From positions 560,501 to 624,500 of the forward strand of contig BROG01000006.1 in NCBI GenBank assembly GCA_030159075.1: DNA of 64,000 nt, given 5' to 3'. Each line of letters opens with the position of its first letter. The stretch's first letter is position 1. The DNA is from Atrina japonica (taxonomy: Eukaryota > Mollusca > Bivalvia > Pterioida > Pinnidae). This document shows positions 1 to 13,941 of the stretch, in pieces. The notes beneath the pieces were generated by a model. That model was not told where the DNA came from. It ran no database searches and saw only the letters and a program-made list of their open reading frames with translations. The translations under genes and the position numbers were made by a program.

Positions 1-235
1 GCCATTATTGTATTCTTGGCTCTTGTGAAAAATTGTAGCATTTTACTCATAGCTGGTGATGTCCCTATGAAAGTGAACAAATTTTGATGAGTTTTTAAAC
101 AAGGATTAGATATACACAAAAATTATCTAACTGAAATTCTGCATAAATTATTTCTCATAATGTGTTTCTTGTGTTATAAAGTTATCACCACAATACAAGT
201 TATTTTGTTGACATTGGACTTAATAATTATTTCAG

Positions 236-405
236 GGTCATGTTACGTCGTATTATGGGATTGAGCTTCAGAAATACACATCATTTCAAACTCACCAATC
301 AGAAGATGTCCGTCAAATCGTCCCACTTGAACGTGGAATTCTGTCTCTTACACAAAGTAGTTTGAACTGCTCGTTACGCAGAGGGATTCCTTTGTTCAGT
401 TACAG
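236..405 (+). CDS. PAN2: PAN2 exon 1 in window (WD40)
   Basis: The acceptor TTATTTCAG precedes it and the donor GTATGT follows. It starts on a codon boundary ([18 protein letters not shown]) and ends after two bases of an Arg codon. The upstream exon with the start codon is outside the window. Confidence 0.92.
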
Positions 406-3400
406 GTATGTATGATTCAGAGTATTTACCAAAAAAGATATTTTATGTCGTGATAGTGTCTTACACCACACTCCGCAATTATCAACTACACCACACTCCA
501 CAAACACCACATTCCGCAATTATCAACTACACCACACTCCACAATTATCAACTACACCACACTTCACAATTATCAATTACAACACACTCCGCAATTATCA
601 ATTGCACCACATTCTGTAATTATCAACTACACCACACTCCGCAATTGTCAACTACACCACACCACAATTATCAACTACACCACACTCTGCAATTATCAAC
701 TACACCACACTCCGCAATTATCAATTACACCACATTCTGCAATTATCAACTACACCACACTCCGCAATTATCAACTACACCACATTCTGCAATTATCAAC
801 TACACCACACTCTGCAATTATCAACTACACCACACTCCGCAATTATCAACTACACCACATTCTGCAATTATCAACTACACCACACTCCGCAATTATCAAC
901 TACACCACACTCCACAATTATCAACTACACCACACTCCGCAATTATCAACTACACCACACTCAACATTTATCAACTACACCACACTCTGCAATTATCAAC
1001 TACACCACACTCCACAATTATCAACTACACCACACTCCACAATTATCAACTACACCACACTCTGCAATTATCAACTACACCACACTCCGCAATTATCAAC
1101 TACACCACACTCTGCAATTATCAACTACACCACACTCCACAATTATCAACTACACCACACTCCACAATTATCAACTACACCACACTCCACAATTATCAAC
1201 TACACCACACTCTGCAATTATCAACTACACCACACTCCACAATTATCAACTACACCACACTCCACAATTATCAACTACACCACACTCCACAATTATCAAC
1301 TACACCACACTCTACAATTATCAACTACACCACACTCCACAATTATCAACTACACCACACTCCACAATTATCAACTACACCACTCTCCACAATTGTCAAT
1401 TATGGGAAAATCCCTCTTTGTGATAGAGGGCGCTGTTTTCGTGAGGTATATTACACCGTTCCTAAATAGCCAACAAGCCAGGGAAAACACGCTCTGTAAT
1501 TCTTATTTTTTTTCATTTACAACAAATAAATTAAGCAGAGAAGTATGTATTAAAATCATTATTTATTTGAATGAATAAGTGGTTATTCCTTTTTTATCAC
1601 CGCTATATGGAAATACTAGCATCCTATGTCCCCAGCTAGGTCTAATCCGCTGTTGTGTACAATACAGTAAACACCAACTTTCGTGATGTCGGTACCTTCA
1701 TCTTTTAATCCCCTTGATGTCGGCAGAGACGCTGATGTCGGGAAATCATTTTACTTATAAGAGATGACACATGGCTATTCAATTGAGTGTGGGTAAACAT
1801 CAAGGTTGAAATATAATTTAGAATACCGGTAGCCGACATTTGTAAATAAACATACACGTATTATGATCTCCCAACCTCAGTCGTATGTTAAAATAAGTGT
1901 GAGACAATTATTTTATAAGCACTGCAGTAATGCATCCTTATTTTTACAAATGTGTATTGATCATTAATTGCTAATATCAATTAATAAAACATACATGACG
2001 CTTTATATATCGCTGGTATTATTACTGAAAACGGCAACTTAGATTTTAATTTAACATTTCAAAACGTACCTTATAGTAATCTATCTCTCTCTCTCTCTCA
2101 TATTACCTATCGTTAACGATGTATTAATTGTTGAAATATAGATGTAGGCCCTTACATATCATTAGAGGCAAAGTTTTAAGAACCATCCACTACCTGTACA
2201 GGTAACTCACTGTGTTGGTTCAATCTACCGATTTTTCTAATTTTCAACTGATTTCCCTATATATCTACCGCTTCATGTCCATTTCCCAGCAATCGGTAGA
2301 TGTTTTTGTCAGGATTAAATGTTCTAAATCGTAATTTTCGGTCTATTTTGGCGACAAAAAATAGCTTGAAATTTCTGATGCTTCCATATCATTGAAGTAT
2401 TAAGACATCTATTCTAGGTTATATAAGTCCCCTATATCTTCCAAATAGTCATGAAGAACAAGGACTAATAACCCTGTTTATTAATTAATGTCATTAGACC
2501 ATACAGAGGTGTCATTATCGGACGTGTGCTGACGGTAACTACACAATGACCTGTACTGTGGACAGGTACTTCATATACAGATTGATTACCTGTATATCTA
2601 AACATCCACACCTATAATCACTATCCATATGTTCTGTCCTATATACAGTTATCAAAGATTAACATCATTGATGTTATATTAATTTCATGCAGCTTCTGTA
2701 TCAATCCTCAATGATTTTACTTTAAAAATTTAGCTGAGAAATATCGAAGCGAGATCGTGGTGTCTTCTATGACGTCCGCACTCAACATACTTTACAGTGT
2801 TATACATGTATCTTAAATTTGTGATGATTTCAATACAAAAACGATGTTTTATTTAATTTACATAATTTTTTATACAAAGATAATAAAATCTTCTTGTAAC
2901 ACATTGAATTGAATTAAATAAAATGTCAGTAATGACAGTAAACACATTTATATAACCTCAATAATCTTTTTTTTTTTAAAAGCAGATTTGATTTTTTTTT
3001 ATCATCTCATTTTTTGTTTTTTGAGTGAGCTATTCAGTCATCATATGTTGTTTTATCTTATCAATTAATGAAAAAGGTACAATATGAAGATAAAAACCTT
3101 CAAATAAATATATGAGTCTCCCAAGCTGTGTGTGTACATGTATATATTACATGTATTAAAACTTCAAAATAAAGCCTATATCTATTCCTTATAAATTTCA
3201 AAGTCAACTAGAAAATTAAAAGAATTGTGATATATATATATATCATCAATATTATTGACAATAATTCCCTGTTAGATGCATAAAATGGCAGATATTGAAG
3301 TTTAAAATTACAATTTTTTCTTGTTATTTCGCAAGGGGGATACCCCCTCCCATACCCTCCCCCTTTCACTTATTTCGATGCAGCTGGTACATGCATATAT

Positions 3401-6400
3401 ATGAGAATGACAACGCATTCGTAAAAAGTTTGACCGTTGTACGCATTTTCTACCCCAGACAAATTTCCTAATGTTGACAGGTATGGAAGAGTCCATTGAT
3501 GTTTAGGGGTTGATAAGTTAACATTTGCAACAGACCATAATAGGCAGGTCAGAAACAATAGAAGATCCCACTCTGATATTCTCGAGTGTGAGGCTTCATT
3601 TTTATGTCTCAAAGAGATTTCCACTAAATTTTTTGTATTTATGTATGACAAATTCCCTTGAGTGGCCTTTATATACAATGTACATTCAAGGGAACGGGCA
3701 AAAGTAGCCATTATAGACAGGTTACCTTTAAAAAGAGGTTAAATTATAAAAAAGTCAACAAAGATGATGTATAGATGGCCTTTATAGGCAGGTGCCCTTT
3801 ATACAGAGGTGGCCATTATATGCAAGTTTAACTGCATGCGTGTTGATGTATAACATATCTCACATTGTTTAACATTTCTACAGTGGACCATCTGTGTATG
3901 TTGATGTATAACATATCTCACTTTGTTTAACATTTCTACAGGGGACCATCTGTGTATGTTGATGTATAACATATCTCACATTGTTTAACGTTTCTACAGG
4001 GGACCTGTGTATGTTGATGTATAACATATCTCACTTTGTTTAATGTTTCTACAGGGGACCATCTGTGTATGTTGATGTATAACATATCTCACTTTGTTTA
4101 ACATTTCTACAGTGGACCATCTGTGTATGTTGATGTATAACATATCTCACATTGTTTAACATTTCTACAGGGGACCTGTGTATGTTGATGTATAACATAT
4201 CTCACTTTGTTTAACGTTTCTACAGGGGACCATCAATGAGCAATATGCAGTGTATGTTGATGACAAGTTCGTCAACTGTACTTATCGGTGGCCATCAACC
4301 CAAGGTGATAGAACTGGATATAGAAAAGTTGGAAGAATTGAGACAGGTAGTTTATATAAATATCTTTTTATCATAGGCTTTCTTTTCTATTACCACAATA
4401 ACAACAACAAAAATAATAGGATAAAGTATTTATGTACAAATAAATTCCTTGTTATTTTAAAAAAGAACTTTACAGTTTTATTTTACTTAAATGTATGACT
4501 TTTCCTAAGCTCCATAGTTTGTTTTAGTACTTTCATTTCTTTATGTGCAGGGCTCCATGTACACCAAATGGTGACCTACTCAGAATTTTTACTCTCCATT
4601 TGAAATTTTTTCGTCGCCATAATCAATATTTACGTTTTATCATACATGTTGCTTGGCATATAGGTGTACTGTATGTTGTCAAAAATAAGTCAGATAATGC
4701 CATCGTCCCATTTTTTTCTATGTGAAATGAAATTCTTGCAACGTTTGTGTTTATTTGAATTTCAGTATTTTTTTGTTGATCCGATGATATTTGAAATTTC
4801 TCTGCAAACACTTTATTGTTTTACATGTATGGTAGTCGTTTCTTTTCTTTATGTTTACGTTGTTAAAGAAGTATCGATGAAACAAACAAGGAAATATCAT
4901 TACCATCCATATTGGGTAGATAATTGTTTTACCGGATTGTAGTGTAATCTTCTTTTAGGTTAGATAAGCACTTAAATGGGCCTAAATCATGTTGTCTTCA
5001 ACATGCATTAGTCAGAAGAAAAGAAGCATTTAATAAATCAGATTGTTTAAAAATAGTTCAGGACCAACCAGAATACAAAATACGGATTCCAAGTACGGTA
5101 ATATTGCATTTACAGTCACCAACATGGCAAGTTAGTTTAATTTTTAGTCACCATTTACGATTTTTAGTCACATGGGACCAAATTACTTGCCACTTTCAGC
5201 CCTAACCTGATTTTTTAATTGTAATATCGTCACCACATGGATAAAATATTCTGGGAGCAACATTGAACTCGAGAAAAACAATGAATAGTAATAATACTGG
5301 TCACACTGGTCTAAAAAAATAAAAAATGGGATCAGAAAATCAAAACAAGCTGGGGTCAGAAAATTAAAACAAACTAGGAACAAAACCAAAACAAGCTGGG
5401 ATCAAAACAAGCTGGGATCAGAAAATCAAACAAGCTGGGGTCAGAAAATCAAAACAAACTGGGATCTGAAATCAGAACAAGCTGGAATCAGAAATCAAAA
5501 CAAGCTGGGATCAAAACAAGCTGGGATCAGAAAATCAAACAAGCTGGGGTCAGAAAATCAAAACAAACTGGGATCTGAAATCAGAACAAGCTGGAATCAG
5601 AAATCAAAACAAGCAGGGATCAGAAATCAAAACAAGCTGGGGTCAGAGAATCAAAACAAGCTGGGGTCAGAAAATCAAAACAAGCTAGGACCAGAAAATC
5701 AAACCAAGCTTGGGTCAGAAGTCAAAACAAGCTGGGGTCAGAGAATCAAAACAAGCTGGGGTCAGAAAATCAAAACAAGCTAGGACCAGAAAATCAAACC
5801 AAGCTTGGGTCAGAAGTCAAAACAAGCTGGGGTCAGAAAATCAAAACAAACTGGGATCTGAAATCAGAACAAGCTGGAATCAGAAATCAAAACAAGCAGG
5901 GATCAGAAATCAAAACAAGCTGGGGTCAGATATAAAAAACAAGCTGGAATCAGAAATCAAAACAAGCTGAGATCAGAAATCAAAACAAGTTGGGATCAGA
6001 AATCAAAACAAGCAGGGGTCAGAAAATCAAAACAAGCATGGGCATGGTTCACATTGATACATCTTTACATAGTCACATCACGTCGGCTGTAAATCTTTTA
6101 GTATTTTGGTAGTCAATCGCCCATCCCTGAATGAATAATGAACTCAACCCATATAAATGACATAATATGGTGATATTTGATTACATGGTGTGGTTGTGTT
6201 ATTTAGTGAAGCTAAATGACATAGTTTAATCCAGTTTGAATATTAGGGGTGGGTGGTTTATGTACTGGAGTCAAATGGCACAGTCGAGTCCCATTTCATT
6301 ATTAGGTGTTGAGTTATATTTTATGTGCCGAAGTCAAATGACATAGTCCAGTCCATTATGATTATTAGGGATGTGTGAGTTATATTCTAAAGTTCAATGA

Positions 6401-9400
6401 TCTCATGCTTGGTAGATCTGAACACATCCAGGATAAACTCAATCAATGTGTTGTACATGTGTTGTTTCATATTCCATTTTTATTCCATTTTTGCAGCACT
6501 AATTACATGTTTTTAACTATCAAGGTGGATGTCCCAGAACCTGGGTGTGCTATTTTAAGACATTCAAACAAATTCATCTGTGCTGGAGACACCAATGGCA
6601 AGGTATTGTTATAAATCATTTTTCTCCATTGATGGTAAAATAAATTTCTACACAAGTAATGTATATATACATGTAGTTCTCTTCAGTATTGCTCCCGGTT
6701 ATAATACTGTTTAGTTATTAGCTCACCTGGCCCAAAGGCCAGGTAATTTTCTTCTCATGAACCAATGATCATATTTGTTTCAAATTTGGTTTGATTTCTT
6801 GTTAATCTATTGTTATCCACAAAGTTTGTGAAGGAATTTAAAATCTGTTCAGATATGAGTATTCAGCTGGTGTTTCAAATAACATATGGTTTGGTTTTAT
6901 ACAAAATGACTGAATAACTCAAAACTTATTGCATAGGAAGTAAAAACAAAACCCTGAAAACAAAAACTAAGACAGCCTAAAAATACCTAAGACTAGAGCA
7001 ATAGAAGTCTAAAAAAAATAGCAGTGCTATCAAATGCTCTCAAAAAGTATATTTAGCCATTATAAGCCAGTTTGAGCGGGGGCATTTGTGTCCTTGGACA
7101 CATTCTTCTTTTATTTTTTATTTTGATACAGATGATGAAGTACTTGTAGCAGTGGACCTCTGAGTCACAGTACTTTGAGCATCCCACTTTCAACTAATGT
7201 ATACAAATGTATCTCGCTTGTCAATTAAAGGTTCCGATATGCCCACAATCCTAAACAGAATTCAGTTTTCTTAATGGTTGTAACTTTAGTTACGATTTAC
7301 TCAAGTTACGATTTTATTTAAGTGTACGTAGTTTCAGTTTCACAAAAGGTTGTAAACATATGTTTACTCGTTAGCGTACTCTAAGTTACTTGTGATATTA
7401 GTAGTACTGTGAAACAGACGTAGACTCAGACGTAAGTTTATCATATGAAGAAAGAAACGACCTTTGGTGAAACTCAATTTAGACACAAGTCTAGATTTAC
7501 GTCTACATGTAAAGTTACGACCTTTAGCGAAACTGGCCCCTGGTTCCTAGAATCCTAAACTGATTGATAGACTCAGACGTAAGTCTATTCATAGAAAGAA
7601 AGATACAACCTTTGGTGAAACTCATTTTAGACACAAGTCTAGATTTACGTCTATAAAGTAAAGTTACGACCTTTAGTGAAACTGGCTCTTGGTTCCTGGA
7701 ATCCTAAACTGATTGATATGGGAATGTTTTCTTCTCCACAATTTAAATCTGGCTGCAATTGCATTATTTAAAGTATATTCATTGTGTGATAAAGGATCAG
7801 AAAAACTCACAACAGTTAATTAATATAATTTTTGAATATGCTAATTAATATAATTTGTGAATATGCTAATTAATATATTTAGGGAATATGCTAAACATCT
7901 GATTCTTGTCTTTCCTATATTATTATAAATATAGCATTTAGGAAGACCATACAATTCATTGCTTAGATTATAAAGTTAAAAATGTATTGAAACTTCCTAC
8001 TTACTTTGTAACTGTGTGGCTTAATGTTAATGATTGATCTGACATGTGATACAAATAACTTTATTTTGGTGGTTTTCTGAAGGTAACCCTGTATGATCCC
8101 TCATCACTGAGAGTTGAACATGTCTTGGACGCTCATTCGGGCACATTGTCAGACTTTGATATCCATGGCAACCTTCTTGTAACTTGTGGATTTTCGACCA
8201 GGTATGTTAATACTTGGAGAATTATAATTTATAGGGAAAGGTGCATGATTTATGGTCCATTTCTTCTTTGAAACAGATTACAAGTGGCATGTTGTGAATT
8301 ATGATCTATATCAATATATTCTAGGTAACTCGAGTCAATTAGCAACCTGTTTTTAACTGTTGTCATGCCAAAACTTTTAAACATTTTTAAGTTTTTCTAA
8401 AAAAAAAAAAAGAATTCCTCTTCATATTATATCATTCTTGGATAATTTTTAATGCAGTCTTTAAACCGTTATCTTTGTGTTGACATCTATCAAACCAGGT
8501 ACATAGTCACATTGAGCAAGTAGGTGTTTACCAAAATTGTAAAATTTATGACCTCTGAATCAGGGGGTCAGAGGTTGTGGTGATATGGTGAGGACTAACT
8601 AGGTCAGTTGACCTTGTGTTAAGAATAAAAATCAGTTGGATCAGGAATGAAAATATGCAACGGATACTAAAAAATTGCTATACACAGCCTGCAGTGTCAT
8701 TTAATCGCAGTATTGGTAACCGTTTCTTCAGAATTTATGACATTTTTGTATGCATTTGATGTCAGCTGAATTACAAATCATAAATAATTGTAAATTCTGT
8801 TTTGAATGTTGTTTTTCAGACACATTAACTTAACAGTGGACAGATTTCTAATGGTATATGACTTAAGGGTAATGAGAGCAATGGCACCTATACAAGTCAT
8901 TATAGACCCAATGTTCCTACGCTTTGTACCAACATGCTCAAATAGGCTTGCCGTAGTCTCACAGGTAAGTGACAGCTCTGTATTTCTGTGTTGATAGAAA
9001 AAAAAAAAAAAAAGGTCCCAGGTTTTACTCCTGTTCCACGTTATACATGTGGGCCTAATATTTGGACCCATTTCCAATTCAAAAATATGTGTTTTTTCCC
9101 AATAAAAATGACAAAATTCCCCAAATTTGGTGAACAAACTGTGATCGTAATGAAAAATTGATTAATATGGGAGGGGGATGCATTTAAAAAAGAGATTCCA
9201 GTACATGTGTACAATGTTTTTCAATTTGACATAAATTTGCATTGAAAACTCCCCAGATGTGTTGCCAGTGGCAAAATTTGCAGAAAAGGGCCTGATATGA
9301 GTCTGCGTATCGCAGACAGTGACTGTTCCTTTGCCAGAGTTTTATCATGAGGAGTGAAAGTCACAGGTATCTCAAATCAGACTTCAAATTGATCCCGTGT

Positions 9401-12400
9401 TACATAAAAAAACACTGCATGGGCAATACATACCTAGCACACGTCTTTATTATGTGTTTCTTAACCTTTAGCTGTATCACATAGAGTTGACAGGTGTGGA
9501 CCGTCAGATAAAAAAGATTCGAAGCATCCACTTCTGTCGACGAGATGTCATCTGGCTCTTGGAATCAAGTTACTGTTATAGTGGTAAATCTATGATATAC
9601 TGATCCATTATAAACTAAAAATTACACAACAAATACTTGCAATCAATTATTCATTGTTCATTTATTACACAAACTTATATGTGGGTACCTGAAGATTAAT
9701 ATGCAATTAATATGCACACATTTTAACTTGACAGGTTTTAGATCCTCAAATAAGAGGACATTTTCTTGATTTTCATTCGGTCGTAGTACAGGTTAGACAG
9801 TAGATTTAAACACAGTTTCACACTTTTCGAATTGATTATTTCACACTTGTTACAGCTTGACTGCACTTATTTCTTTTTATAGGGAGGTCAATTTCAACTT
9901 ATTGAGACTAGCGCCATGACACCTGCCTCCATGATGATGTATCCCATCAATACACAGGGTGGCGCCATTATGAGCTTTGATATCTCGCCTACTTGTCAGT
10001 CTTTGGCATTTGGAGATTCCAGTGGTAAGTACAAGTGGCTGCCTATCATGATATTACTGCTGTTTAATAACAGTATGAGAATGCCCCCACCCCCACCCGC
10101 AAGATCAAAGTTGGGTAGGATATTATTTCTAAACTGTTTGCAAGTTAGCACACTTGGCATCAGTCATATAATTTTCCTTAAATCTTAACCAAAATTTGGT
10201 ATGTTTCTTTATATTAGTAAGATCTCAGGTGTATTTGATAATGGCCACCATTCAGCAATATATGTTCAAGTTAAGGGACATAACTCTTGTTGGGCATAGT
10301 GCTTCTCAAAAAGTCATTGTTTATTATGAGTAAGTGATGAAAGCAAATTGGTTATTTTTTAGTATAGATCTATCTTGAAAGCATCTTTATATTAAGCGAT
10401 GAAACAGTTCTCAAAGATTTGGCATAACTATTGGAAGATGTGTTGTTGTCAAGTTAATGCCCCTGACATTTAAAGTTGGGGCAAAATTTTGGTTCCATGT
10501 GATTGGGCTGTAATAGGGAGGACATATTTCCATAGGATTTATTTTTATGACTAGCAAATTGCTCATCAGAAATGACTAATGTAAAGAGATAAGTGTCGTA
10601 ACTAAGACTAATGTAAAGAGATAAGTTTCGTAACTAAGACTAGTGTAAAGAGATAAGTGTCGTAACTAAGACTAGTGTAAAGACATAAGTGTCATAACTA
10701 AGACTAGTGTAAAGAGATAAGTGTCATAACTAAGACTTGTGTAAAGAGATAAGTGTCGTAACTAAGACTAGTGTAAAGAGATAAGTGTCATAACTAAGAC
10801 TAGTGTAAAGAAATAAGTGTCGTAACTAAGACTAGTGTAAAGAAATAAGTGTCGTAACTAAGACTTGTGTAAAGAGATAAGTGTCATAACTAAGACTTGT
10901 GTCAAGAGATAAGTGTCGTAACTAAGACTAGTGTAAAGAGATAAGTGTCGTAACTAAGACTAGTGTAAAGAGATAAGTGTCGTAACTAAGACTAGTGTAA
11001 AGAGATAGGTGTCGTAACTAAGACTAGTGTAAAGAGATAAATGTCGTAACTAAGACTAGTGTAAAGAGATAAATGTCGTAACTAAGACTAGTGTAAAGAT
11101 ATAATTGTCGTAACTAAGACTAGTGTAAAGAGATAAATGTAGTAACTAAGACTAGTGTAAAAAGATAAGTGTCGTAACTAAGACTAGTGTAAAGAGATAA
11201 GTGTCGTAAAGAGATAATTGTCGTAACTAAGACTAGTGTAAAGAGATAAGTGTCATAACTAAGACTAGTGTAAAGATATAATTGTCATAACTAAGACTTG
11301 TGTTTATGCTGTTGGTTGATACTTTTACTGTAAAACATATTTACATATATTGTATACCTGGTAATTTTTTGCCCTTTTACGACATAAAACATATTCACCT
11401 CATCTTAATTGCCCTCGATCACCATACTCTCATAAATGGCATGTAAGTCAGCTTCAGATATTAGCTTGAATGCTTCACTTCCATTTTCAATTCGCCCTCT
11501 CATCTAAGATGGCACAAATAAAAACTTGAGCCGAAATATCCAGGTGTACAGTCACTCATTGCTTTATGTCCATTTTTTCCATTTTCTTTCCAGGGTATAT
11601 GCACCTGTTTGCCGGAGGCGAACACCCAGTGTTTAATCAGTATCCCATACCGACAGAATTCAGCGACCCAGTGGAAGCCATACAGCCAATACACATAACT
11701 GATGAATTGACGCCATACTCCATCATACCAATGATGTATCCTACATCTGGAAACCTGCTATCTGATTGGCCACAGGAATTATGTCCCAAGATCTACAGGT
11801 AATTATTGCCAAGTCATATGCAAAACAGTTAGCTCCCCTTATAATGAAATGGATTAGAGTGGAATCTTGTTGTTGATGTTCCTCTCATGATTACATAGTC
11901 CTTGAAAAGTACTTGAATATAGAGTTAATCCTTGAAAAGTGCTTGAATATAGAGTTAATCCTTGAAAAGTGCTTGAATATGGAGTTAGTCCTTGAAAAGT
12001 GTTTATGAATAAAAATAACATTGAAAAGTGCTTGGATTTAATGCAACATGCTTAATTTATTTCATCAGAGTGCTTGGATATTCATCATTAAAGAAAGACC
12101 ATTAAGTAAAGAAAAATTAGTTTGATCATACAAGACATGTCACCTAGTATAATAGAATTTGAGTAAATCATTTTTGTGATGAAGTACTGCTGGATCTCTT
12201 CAGTGTGTAGTGGAACTCGAAGCAGTATTTTGAGGGCTACCATTGAAATGTGACAGAACTTTGCTGTCAGTGGTTTTTTTTTTACTTTTTGTTTTGGCTT
12301 GCAAGGTCTTGATACATTGTAGCTTAAACATACCTGTTGAAAGTGCTTGATAAACATTTGGAAAAGTGCTGGAAAAATCTATTTCATTGGCTGTACGAAC

Positions 12401-13881
12401 CATGGATCAGTTAATAGTGGAACTTGAACCGGTTGTGACGAGTTGAGAGACATCATGGTTTCTAATCAATGGGTCATACCATTATTCAAAATCATATTGC
12501 ATAAAGGTAGATAAATAACAAACCATGCACGTTATTCATATTTTAATTCATTGTTGATAACAGCAGTTTCATGTTCATCATGTGTATCAACAGCTGACTA
12601 TTTCTTTGTAAAATCTTGTTAGGATCAGACTGGTAATTGTATTGTTTTCTTTTCTAGAAAACCGAAGCCAATTGATCCAGAGATTCTTAGATCCATGAAG
12701 ATACAACATGATGTTGGATATGCCAAAAATGTTGGGAAGGAGAAAAGAAATCAGGTTCCATACAAAATGCAAGGCGAGAAATCAAAGAAAGGGAAAGGAG
12801 TCCCAGAATCACCCATTGGCAGAGGTTAGACATAGCCATTATTTTCATTATATGTAGTGTTAGCGTTACGACTTTAAGGCTAGAAACTATGCTAGTCATA
12901 TCCGTGAACAAGTCTTCATTTGATGATATCTTGGATATAACTACAACAACTTTACCTCTGTACCTTATTAAAAATTAACTGTTTTATTTCAGTTTGAGTA
13001 TCAGTTGGTGCCAGTAAGAGCCTCACTCTTTTTCCTATTTTTTGCAGTACCCTGGGCGCTTTTTGGATTTATAATGAAAATAAGATACTATTAAACTCAT
13101 CAACCCCTGAAGTCATATTTGGACCTGCTTATTTCAAATAATGGTTAATTCCATTGTCAGAATTTAGGGATGCAAAATATAGAATCCAAATTTTATGGTA
13201 ATTTTACATGTAGTCTGAACTTGTTCACTCCTGAATTATGACAGTAGACCATTCTATATACTGATCTGGGTGAGTGAGTTAACAGCTTATAATAGTTTAA
13301 ATTTAGTTTTGTTATTTTAGAACTGTTTTTCTTTCAGTTGATGATCCATTTGTCATTGTTCCAAAAAGATACAGAAAGGTTGATCTGAAGTATTCTAAAC
13401 TGGGACTGGAGGACTTTGATTTCAGACATTACAACAAGACTCCGTTTGCTGGCCTGGAGACAGATATTCCAAATGCTTACTGCAATGGGATGTTGCAGGT
13501 AACCGTACTTTAAATATTTGAAAGACCTTTTTTTCTGGTGTTAATTATTTGAATTTTTCTTCCATCATTAAATCCAAACTTCCTTTGTAGAGAATCATTG
13601 AGTACAGCATAAAAACCAGTAAATAAAGTTTTTTTAGTTACCGTAATCGGCCGTGTATAGTCCGCATTTATGTATTATCCGCACCCCCCATTTCAGCATC
13701 AGATCTCGGAGAAAAAAGGAGTTCATGCGTATAATCAGCATTAACTTTTTTCCACGGCCGTATGGTCGAAAATCGTCGGCAAGATTGATTATTATTGTGT
13801 TTAAGTACAGTATGACGATCGGAAATATTTTCAAAATTCTCAGATCGGTATTTGAAAAAAATAGATAAATATTTATTATAG

Positions 13882-13941
<60 letters not shown>

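Noticed and set aside
408..1469. Open frame of 353 codons (NYQLHHTP repeats)
   Set aside because: It is only the 25-bp minisatellite read through. It starts inside the intron after a good donor, and the frame is open because the unit has no stop.
4664..4942. Open frame with membrane-like composition
   Set aside because: Lies inside a repeat-like segment of PAN2 intron 2; T-rich DNA gives hydrophobic residues by chance.
6496..6524. Alternative start of PAN2 exon 3 at the stronger acceptor TTTTTGCAG
   Set aside because: It reads CAC then TAA in the required phase; the weaker site at 6524 keeps the frame and matches the family.
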